From Nocardioidaceae bacterium UBA4001 (GTDB lineage: Bacteria > Actinomycetota > Actinomycetes > Propionibacteriales > Nocardioidaceae): a stretch of 5,634 nt of DNA. The notes under the pieces were generated by a model, which did not search any database, had not been told where the DNA came from, and worked only from the letters and a program-made list of their open reading frames with translations. Shown here piece by piece: positions 1 to 5,634 of the stretch. How positions within the stretch are numbered: the first letter of the stretch is position 1; every line of letters begins with the position of its first letter. Where the stretch lies: assembly GCA_002384855.1 (NCBI GenBank), contig DGBP01000023.1, forward strand, positions 1,332-6,965. Direction: 5' to 3'. Position numbers and translations under genes: made by a program.

Positions 1-284
1 ATCCAGTACGACGCCGCGATCGACGTCGCGGTCGCGCGCACGAAGCTCCCCGACTCGGAGGTCGCGGGGCACGCGACGGTCTTCATCTTCCCGGACCTGA
101 ACACCGGCAACAACACCTACAAGGCCGTGCAGCGCTCGGCCGGCGCGGTCGCCGTGGGGCCGGTGCTGCAGGGGCTGCGCAGGCCGGTCAACGACCTGTC
201 CCGCGGCGCCACGGTCCGCGACATCGTCAACACAGTCGCGATCACCGCGATCCAGGCCCAGCACATGCCCGCGGAGGCAGCCCG

Positions 285-288
<4 letters not shown>
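1..288 (+). CDS. pta: Phosphate acetyltransferase, C-terminal part (5' end outside window)
   Basis: The open frame runs from the window edge to a TGA and encodes the last 95 residues. Phosphate acetyltransferase interconverts acetyl-CoA plus phosphate with acetyl-phosphate plus CoA in the cytoplasm. The visible part matches the end of the PTA/PTB domain: a HATVFIFPDLNTGNNTYKAVQR stretch (residues about 24-45 of the fragment), then the GAVAVGPVLQGLRRPVNDLS segment, and a closing DIVNTVAITAIQA helix. All are typical of bacterial Pta. Actinobacterial Pta is usually about 700 residues with an N-terminal DRTGG/P-loop-like region; none of that is visible, so its architecture cannot be judged. The stop overlaps the ATG of the acetate kinase gene (ATGA), the classic pta-ackA operon arrangement, which strongly supports the call. 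The fragment is intact, with no frameshift. Confidence 0.95.
273..277 (+). promoter_or_regulatory. Ribosome binding site of ackA, inside the pta 3' end
   Basis: GGAGG lies seven bases before the ATG at 285 and inside the last codons of pta. It fixes the acetate kinase start. Together with the ATGA stop/start overlap, it suggests translational coupling of the two enzymes. Confidence 0.75.
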
Positions 289-1484
<1,196 letters not shown>

Positions 1485-1488
1485 CCGA

Positions 1489-1527
1489 CCGATGGTCCCC
1501 CACCCCGCATGGTGACCGGGACCACGG
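1489..1527 (+). terminator. Hairpin downstream of ackA, possible terminator
   Basis: TGGTCCC (1493-1499) pairs perfectly with GGGACCA (1518-1524). Within the loop CACC (1501-1504) can pair with GGTG (1511-1514), and outside it CC (1489-1490) can pair with GG (1526-1527) across a small internal loop. The position just after the pta-ackA operon suits a terminator or a 3'-end stabilising hairpin. There is no T-run after it, so a Rho-independent function is uncertain. It could instead attenuate read-through into the next small gene. Confidence 0.4.
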
Positions 1528-1555
1528 GTAGCACCGAAGGAAGACACAGAGCCCT

Positions 1556-1563
1556 GGGGAGGG
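1556..1563 (+). promoter_or_regulatory. Strong ribosome binding site of the 54-codon gene
   Basis: GGGGAGGG ends seven bases before the GTG at 1571. This near-ideal Shine-Dalgarno match is the main reason to accept both the small gene and its non-ATG start. Confidence 0.65.
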
Positions 1564-1570
1564 AACAACG

Positions 1571-1735
1571 GTGCAGATAGCCAAGGACGAGATCATCGAT
1601 CTCCTACGCTCGCGCGGCGAGCACGACAAGGCATCAAACCTGGACTGCGCGCTGCCGAGGTACGTCGACCCGGACCAGGACGCCGGGCTGCTCCACCAGT
1701 TCGACCTGAGCGTGCGCGAGCTGACCGAGAGCTGA
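1571..1735 (+). CDS. Small hypothetical protein, 54 residues
   Basis: A GTG-started frame of 54 codons ends in TGA and lies between ackA and the patatin gene. The support is a strong Shine-Dalgarno sequence at ideal spacing, an open frame that fits the gap, and a protein-like composition. An amphipathic N-terminal helix (IAKDEIIDLLRSRGEHDKA, residues 3-21) is followed by a short loop (LPRYVDPDQDAGLL, about 28-41) and a second helix (FDLSVRELTES). The protein is acidic, with no membrane segment, signal peptide or metal-binding cluster (one Cys only). I recall short actinobacterial hypothetical proteins of this build (helix with LLRSxGxHDKA, then DxDxDAGLL), but cannot name a family or function. 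Its early codons include ATA, CTA, GCA and TCA, which are rare in the neighbouring genes. It could be a small regulatory or chaperone-binding protein; this is not shown by the sequence. Confidence 0.7.
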   Translation: MQIAKDEIIDLLRSRGEHDKASNLDCALPRYVDPDQDAGLLHQFDLSVRELTES

Positions 1736-1769
1736 GTCGCCGCGCCACACGGACCGCCAGGCGTGGACG

Positions 1770-1785
1770 TACCCGATGTTGGGTA
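1770..1785. promoter_or_regulatory. Inverted repeat upstream of the patatin gene, possible operator
   Basis: TACCC and GGGTA are perfect inverted arms around GATGTT, giving a 16-bp element about 38 bases before the preferred patatin start. It lies in the only non-coding stretch before that gene, where an operator would be expected. I do not recognise a regulator for it. Chance occurrence is possible given the short arms. Confidence 0.25.
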
Positions 1786-1807
1786 TGACTGCCCCCGCAG
1801 GAGCTGT

Positions 1808-1813
1808 GGAAGG
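1808..1813 (+). promoter_or_regulatory. Ribosome binding site deciding the patatin start
   Basis: GGAAGG ends ten bases before the ATG at 1824. The in-frame ATGs further upstream (1776 and 1785) have no comparable site, which favours 1824 as the start. Confidence 0.45.
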
Positions 1814-1823
1814 CGGTCATCGG

Positions 1824-2795
1824 ATGCCCCGTGTGGGACTCGTGCTCGGCGCCGGCGGGGTCGTCGGGCAGGCCTACCATGCCGGTGTGCTGGCCGCCCT
1901 CGAGCACGACTACGACTGGGACCCGCGCACGGCTGAGGTCATCGTCGGCACGTCGGCCGGCTCGATCACGGGCAGCCTGCTGCGCAGCGGCGTCCCCGCC
2001 GGTGACCTCGCCGCGTGGACCGTCCGCGCACCGCTGACAGACGAGGGTCGCCTGCTCGCGGAGATGTTCGGCGACACCCATCCCGAGCTCGAGCCGTTCC
2101 GCGCCCGTGACCTCGTGCTGCGCCGCCCCCGGCTTCCCGGGCCGCGGATGGTGCTCCACGCCGTGCGGCGGCCCCGCGAGTTCCGGCCGCTGACCGCCGC
2201 CGCCTCGCTCGTCGCGCCCGGCCGGCACGACATCGTCGAGCAGCTGGCCGCGCTCGGACAGGCCGACTCCTGGCCGACCGGCGAGCTGTGGATCAACGCC
2301 GTACGCCGCCACGACGGCCGCCACGTCGTCTTCGGCCGCGACGGCGGCGAGGACGTCCCGCTGCACCTCGCCGTGGCCGCCTCGTGCTCGGTGCCCGGCT
2401 ACTTCGCGCCCGTCCGGATCGGCCGCGACACCTACGTCGACGGCGGGGCGCACTCGCCGACCAACGCCGACCTGCTCGCGGGGCGTGACCTCGACCTGGT
2501 GATCGTGGTCTCCCCCATGTCCGGACCCGCGGGGTTCTCCCGGGACGTGTACGGCGCCTCCCGCTGGCACTCCGCCCGGCTCGCGGCCCGGGAGGTCGCG
2601 ACGCTGCGCCTTCAAGGCACCCCGGTCGTGGTCTTCCGGCCCGGCCGGGCGGAGCAGGAGGCCATGGGCAACGACTTCCTGTCCGCGCAGAGCGTCGACC
2701 GGATCGTGCAGGAGTCCTTCCTCGCCGCGGGCGCCCACGCGGCCGCCTCGCCGCTGCGCGACATCATGGGCCGCCGCGGCGCGCTCGCGAGCTGA
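1824..2795 (+). CDS. Patatin-like phospholipase family protein
   Basis: This 323-residue protein is a predicted serine acyl hydrolase of the patatin/RssA-like family, which acts on ester bonds of phospholipids or other lipids through a Ser-Asp dyad. Seen in the sequence: an N-terminal beta strand and oxyanion loop, VGLVLGAGGVVGQAYHAGVL (residues 4-23); the nucleophile elbow GTSAG at 42-46 with Ser44; and the dyad Asp206 in DGG (206-208), followed by AHSPTNADLL. All catalytic elements are present. There is no signal peptide or membrane segment, so it is probably cytosolic or peripheral. The oxyanion loop has Val where many family members have Arg (GGxRG); I believe this is common in an actinobacterial subgroup. 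The frame stays open upstream to ATGs at 1785 and 1776, but 1824 starts exactly at the domain and has a GGAAGG site. Substrate and role are unknown. It points the same way as ackA but is separated by its own gap. Confidence 0.9.
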   Translation: MPRVGLVLGAGGVVGQAYHAGVLAALEHDYDWDPRTAEVIVGTSAGSITGSLLRSGVPAGDLAAWTVRAPLTDEGRLLAEMFGDTHPELEPFRARDLVLRRPRLPGPRMVLHAVRRPREFRPLTAAASLVAPGRHDIVEQLAALGQADSWPTGELWINAVRRHDGRHVVFGRDGGEDVPLHLAVAASCSVPGYFAPVRIGRDTYVDGGAHSPTNADLLAGRDLDLVIVVSPMSGPAGFSRDVYGASRWHSARLAAREVATLRLQGTPVVVFRPGRAEQEAMGNDFLSAQSVDRIVQESFLAAGAHAAASPLRDIMGRRGALAS

Positions 2796-2812
2796 GCTCA
2801 GGGCCCGCGTGG

Positions 2813-2828
2813 AGTGACGCCGGTCACA
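2813..2828. promoter_or_regulatory. Crp/GlxR-type palindrome upstream of the hydrolase gene
   Basis: AGTGA-CGCCGG-TCACA matches the TGTGA-N6-TCACA operator pattern of Crp-family regulators (GlxR in corynebacteria, Crp in mycobacteria) at nine of ten defined positions. The arms extend to a perfect GTGAC-GCCG-GTCAC. It lies between the patatin stop and the anchored-hydrolase gene, 67 bases before the preferred ATG and 31 bases before an alternative GTG. Operator function is inferred. The same bases could form a weak hairpin ending the patatin transcript, although the stem is only five pairs. Confidence 0.45.
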
Positions 2829-2895
2829 AACGGGCTACACCACCGGGGACCATCGGCAGGTGCGGCTCTGTCCGGCACGACCCTTTACTGAGGAA

Positions 2896-4125
2896 ATGAG
2901 AACAACTGCACCAGAGACGTCGCGACGGGCCCACGAGGTCGTTCCGGCGCACGGGGGACGGAGCAGGGCGCGCCGCTTCCTGGCCTGGACATCGGTTGTC
3001 GCGCTCCTGCTGGTCGGTCTGTTCTATGCCGGTGGCGGCTGGTACTTCGCCGGCCAGATCCGCGACGAGGTCACCGTGACGGCACCCCAGCGAACCCTGG
3101 ACCTGACGGTCGTCGCGACCACCGACGACAGCGTCACGCTCGAGGCTCGCGACGGCGAGGCGCCCGCGGCCCTCGAGAGCAGTCTCGTCCACGGCCTCGA
3201 CTGGGACGGCGGCTACGGCCAGGTCGAGGAGCTCGAGGGCGTGGACGGCGACCAGGTGACGCGCGCGTTCACGCTCCTCGCGGGAGAGACCCCCGCCGCC
3301 GGCGACGCCGCCCGGCTCACGAAGGAGGCCTTCCCGGACCCCCAGCTCGCGCTCGACGTGCCGGTCGAGGACGTGACGTTCGAGTCCGACGGCCGCACAC
3401 TGCCCGCCTGGTTCGCCCCGGGCCAGGGAACGACGTGGGCGATCCTCGTGCACGGCAAGGGCGTCACTCGCAGCGAGCTCCTCCGGCTCATGCGCACGAC
3501 GACCGACCTGGGCTTCCCCTCGCTCAACATGGCCTACCGCCGGGACCCGGAGACGGGCGGCGGCCTGATCAGGTTCGGGCAGGACGAGTGGCCCGACCTT
3601 GAGGCAGCGGTGAGGTACGCCCTCGACCACGGCGCCGAGCGGGCCGTCCTCGTCGGATGCAGCTCCGGCGGGGCGATCAGCGCGTCGTTCCTGGAGAACT
3701 CCGAGCTCGCCGACCGGGCAGTGGCCGCGGTGTTCGACGCACCCATGCTCGACTTCGGAGCGACTGTCAGCCACGGCGCTGCGGACCGGACGCTGCCGCT
3801 CGTCGGCACCGAGATCCCGTCGTCGTTGGTGTGGGTCGCCCAGCGTCTCGCCGACCTGCGGTTCGACATGGATGCGGCCCGCAGCAACTACCTGGACGAC
3901 ACCGACTGGCTGACCGTGCCGACGCTGGTCTTCCACGGCACCGAGGACCAGACCGTGCCCTACACCGTGACCGAGCGCCTCGACGCCGCCGCTCCCGAGC
4001 TCGTCGACCACCTGCTCGTCGACGGTGCGGACCACGTGGAGTCCTGGAACGCCGATCCCGAGAGCTACGACGCGCGAGTGCGTGACTTCCTCGAGGACTA
4101 CGCGCCCGTCAGCCCCGGGGACTGA
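2896..4125 (+). CDS. Membrane-anchored alpha/beta hydrolase
   Basis: This 409-residue predicted serine hydrolase acts on esters or similar bonds; the substrate is unknown. A basic N-terminus (RSRARR, about 22-27) precedes one hydrophobic segment (about 28-46). The positive-inside rule therefore puts the rest outside the membrane as a tethered exoenzyme. Residues about 50-170 form a strand-rich region I cannot assign. The alpha/beta hydrolase core follows: the LVHGKG oxyanion strand (His186), the GCSSG nucleophile elbow with Ser256, the acid Asp351 in FHGTEDQTVP, and His380 in GADHVES. The triad is complete and correctly ordered. Start choice is uncertain: the ATG has only a GAGG too close to it, and a GTG at 2860 would add 12 residues but their codons (TGT, GCA, CGA, TTT, ACT) look non-coding. 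The 3' end overlaps the opposite-strand HNH gene by 28 bp. A Crp-like palindrome lies upstream. Confidence 0.88.
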   Translation: MRTTAPETSRRAHEVVPAHGGRSRARRFLAWTSVVALLLVGLFYAGGGWYFAGQIRDEVTVTAPQRTLDLTVVATTDDSVTLEARDGEAPAALESSLVHGLDWDGGYGQVEELEGVDGDQVTRAFTLLAGETPAAGDAARLTKEAFPDPQLALDVPVEDVTFESDGRTLPAWFAPGQGTTWAILVHGKGVTRSELLRLMRTTTDLGFPSLNMAYRRDPETGGGLIRFGQDEWPDLEAAVRYALDHGAERAVLVGCSSGGAISASFLENSELADRAVAAVFDAPMLDFGATVSHGAADRTLPLVGTEIPSSLVWVAQRLADLRFDMDAARSNYLDDTDWLTVPTLVFHGTEDQTVPYTVTERLDAAAPELVDHLLVDGADHVESWNADPESYDARVRDFLEDYAPVSPGD

Positions 4126-5579
4126 AGCCGGAGACGTCGAGCCGGACGTGCGGCTGCCAGGTCTGCGCAGGGGGGGACGCCCGGGTCGGTCTCCTTGCCG
4201 AGCGGGTGGGTGCCTCGGTGGTCCACGCGGAACCAGTAACCCTGGGGTGAGCGCCACTGGAGCACCCCCGGCGCCGGTTGTCGCAGCCGCCAGCGACCGT
4301 GGGTCTTGACCCGGTGCGGGAAGCGCGACAGCAGGGTCAGGTTGGCCATGCCGGTCTGTCCTGGCGGGCCGCCCTGGTCCGGTCGCAGGTAGGGGATGAC
4401 GTGCTCGGCGTCCTTGAGCCGGGAGAGGTTCGTGCCCCACGGGGAGGAGCAGGCCGGGTGCCGCACGTGGAGAGCCTCGCGCATCCGCGCCGGCACCTCG
4501 TACCCGTCCACCGGGCTCTGGCCGGCGACGTCGAGGACCTGCACCGGCCGCACGTGGCAGGAGCCGAGGAACTCCCGGACCTGCTCCACGGTGATCGGGC
4601 CGACCCCCTCCATCCGTGCGACGCCGGCCCTGCCGCGGAGCGCCTCCTGGGAGAGGTGGATGTGGAGGACCGCGGGCGGCAGGAGCCTCCTCGGGTCGAT
4701 ACTGGCGAGTGAGCCGCCGACGTCGGGCCTGCCCGAGGGCTGCGGGCCCGCGTCGGGCTCGGGCTCGGGACCGTCGGCAGCTCCGGCGTCCCCGGCCGCC
4801 TGCTGCAGCATGAGGAGCGCCCGCGCCGGGGTCGCCAGGACTCCGACCGCCTTGGACCTGCGCACATCGGCCGAGTCGCTGTCGCCCTGGACGGCGAGGA
4901 TCTCCGCGATCCGGTCGACCATCGCCACGAAGAAGATCACGTCGCCGGCGCTCGCACGGGCAACCAGAGTCTTGAGGCCGTGCTCGTCGGACTGCCCGGT
5001 GCGCACGAACCTGGCCAGGGCGGCCGCCTGCCGACGCTGCTCGGCGGACTGGGGGTCGGCCTCGATGATCTTGGCCTCCACCAGCGACTCGAAGCGGGTC
5101 CACGACAGCGACCCGATGTAGGGCGTCGTCACGTCGTCGACCCACCGGGCCTGGTCGAGGGCCAGACCGGCGGTGGCGCACAACCGGGAGACCTTGCGCG
5201 CCTGCCACACCCGCCCCTGACCCTCGCCCAGCGCCGCCCAGAGCCGCGGGTGCCGGTGACGGACGTTCACGGCGTCTCGGAGGTAGCAGTCCGCCGCGGT
5301 GAACCCCATCCCGACGAGCGCCCCGAACTCCATCGCCGCGAACTCTTCCACGAGGGGGGTCCCGTCGGCGCCCGACCGCTTCGCACGCTCCATCCCCGGC
5401 AGGGCCGGACGGCCGGACCGGCGCCTCTGTGCCTCCAGCTCCTCGCCGCTGTGGAGGTCCACCCAGTGTGCAGCGAGGTAGAGCTGCTCGACCTCGGCAC
5501 CGACCATCGACGCATGGACCCGCTCGACGACCGCGCACACGCCCTGCGCGTCGAGGTCCTCGATCGTCTGGTCCACCAT
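4098..5579 (-). CDS. DUF222 / HNH endonuclease signature protein (13E12-repeat type)
   Basis: This 493-residue protein has the actinobacterial 13E12-type architecture. The N-terminal DUF222 region (about 40-300) includes AAHWVDLH, EFAAMEFGALVGMG, WQARK, and VDRIAEILAVQGDSD followed by DVRRSKAVGVLA. A Pro/Glu-rich linker (about 265-285) leads to a C-terminal HNH nuclease domain with His393 (DAEH), Asn413 (GMANLTLL), His422 and His427 (PHRVKTHGRW), then the WRSPQGYWFRVDHRGTH end motif. Such proteins are presumed metal-dependent DNA endonucleases, often multicopy in actinobacteria, with unknown biological role. The Cys pairs seen in zinc-binding versions are missing (CSSPWGTNLSR before the DAEH, SRFPHR after), as in the PWGT subgroup I recall. 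The usual DLDH is DAEH here. About 32 residues follow the end motif. The start is the only ATG after an in-frame stop; it has no good ribosome site, but a -10-like TATGTT lies six bases upstream, suggesting a leaderless mRNA. It could be host or mobile-derived; no flanking repeats are seen. Confidence 0.9.
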   Translation of the reverse strand: MVDQTIEDLDAQGVCAVVERVHASMVGAEVEQLYLAAHWVDLHSGEELEAQRRRSGRPALPGMERAKRSGADGTPLVEEFAAMEFGALVGMGFTAADCYLRDAVNVRHRHPRLWAALGEGQGRVWQARKVSRLCATAGLALDQARWVDDVTTPYIGSLSWTRFESLVEAKIIEADPQSAEQRRQAAALARFVRTGQSDEHGLKTLVARASAGDVIFFVAMVDRIAEILAVQGDSDSADVRRSKAVGVLATPARALLMLQQAAGDAGAADGPEPEPDAGPQPSGRPDVGGSLASIDPRRLLPPAVLHIHLSQEALRGRAGVARMEGVGPITVEQVREFLGSCHVRPVQVLDVAGQSPVDGYEVPARMREALHVRHPACSSPWGTNLSRLKDAEHVIPYLRPDQGGPPGQTGMANLTLLSRFPHRVKTHGRWRLRQPAPGVLQWRSPQGYWFRVDHRGTHPLGKETDPGVPPCADLAAARPARRLRLQSPGLTGA

Positions 5580-5582
5580 GGA

Positions 5583-5598
5583 TCGAACATACGTCCTG
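5583..5598 (-). promoter_or_regulatory. Candidate LexA (SOS) box upstream of the DUF222-HNH gene
   Basis: The plus strand reads TCGAAC-ATAC-GTCCTG. The left half is a perfect match to the actinobacterial SOS box TCGAAC-N4-GTTCGA; the right half matches at three of six positions. It starts four bases upstream of the HNH ATG and covers the putative -10 element, the right place for repression. From established knowledge, several 13E12-family genes of Mycobacterium tuberculosis carry SOS boxes. The degenerate half makes function uncertain. Confidence 0.4.
5586..5591 (-). promoter_or_regulatory. -10-like element for a leaderless HNH transcript
   Basis: On the minus strand TATGTT fits the actinobacterial TANNNT -10 pattern and ends six bases before the ATG. 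That spacing would place transcription start at the ATG itself. No clear -35 is seen 16-19 bases upstream. The lack of a well-placed ribosome site agrees with a leaderless message. Confidence 0.4.
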
Positions 5599-5634
5599 GA
5601 TCTCTGCTTTAGTGCAGTTGGCGCTCAGCCGCCG

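Noticed and set aside
1784..1790. TATGACT as a -10 element for the patatin gene
   Set aside because: It lacks the final T of the TANNNT pattern in register and no -35 lies at normal spacing, so it is not listed as a promoter.
1593..2738. 381-codon minus-strand frame opposite the small gene and the patatin gene
   Set aside because: It is a shadow of the patatin coding strand with no domain; the plus-strand gene has intact catalytic motifs.
2792..2801. Perfect 10-bp palindrome CTGAGCTCAG over the patatin stop codon
   Set aside because: It is too short and has no loop or T-run; such palindromes are expected by chance, and it partly belongs to the coding sequence.
2824..5538. Very long minus-strand open frame (904 codons) running across both the hydrolase and HNH genes
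   Set aside because: It lies antisense to the hydrolase and in a different frame of the HNH gene, is extremely rich in Arg, Gly, Pro and Ala, and has no recognisable domain. It is a by-product of few stop codons in high-GC DNA.
5267..5590. Alternative minus-strand start 11 bases upstream of the HNH ATG (107-codon frame)
   Set aside because: It is in a different frame from the DUF222 protein, gives an Arg/Ser-rich shadow product and has no ribosome site.

Overview
The window is about 70% G+C with strongly G/C-biased third codon positions. It reads as chromosomal DNA of a high-GC actinobacterium. The DUF222-HNH protein on the minus strand has the wording typical of Nocardioidaceae and relatives (for example its AAHWVDLH, WQARK and HGRW..LRQP segments), so a Nocardioides-like organism is my best guess. 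That guess rests on remembered family resemblance, not on a search.

Layout from left to right: (1) the last 95 codons of pta, phosphate acetyltransferase. (2) A complete ackA, acetate kinase, whose start overlaps the pta stop (ATGA) and which has its own GGAGG; together these form the Pta-AckA acetate/acetyl-phosphate pathway. (3) A hairpin after ackA, then a 54-codon gene of unknown function with a strong ribosome binding site. (4) A patatin-like serine hydrolase (phospholipase family), preceded by a short gap holding a small inverted repeat. (5) A gap of about 100 bp with a palindrome that fits the Crp/GlxR operator pattern. (6) A predicted membrane-anchored alpha/beta hydrolase with a visible Ser-Asp-His triad. 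(7) On the opposite strand, and overlapping the hydrolase 3' end tail-to-tail by 28 bp, a DUF222/HNH endonuclease-family protein (13E12 type). Its upstream region, at the right edge of the window, combines a -10-like TATGTT six bases before the ATG with a perfect half of an actinobacterial LexA (SOS) box. This suggests a leaderless, possibly DNA-damage-controlled transcript.

How the genes relate: only pta-ackA is a clear functional unit. The small gene, the patatin and the hydrolase all point the same way, but they are separated by gaps with their own signals and may be separate transcripts. The two hydrolases could share a lipid/ester theme, but nothing in the sequence proves this. I saw no RNA genes, CRISPR array, insertion sequence or attachment site, and no gap over 300 bases. 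I found no convincing new multi-gene system. The most testable leads are the SOS-box/leaderless arrangement on the HNH gene, the Crp-like operator before the anchored hydrolase, and the uncharacterised 54-residue protein.
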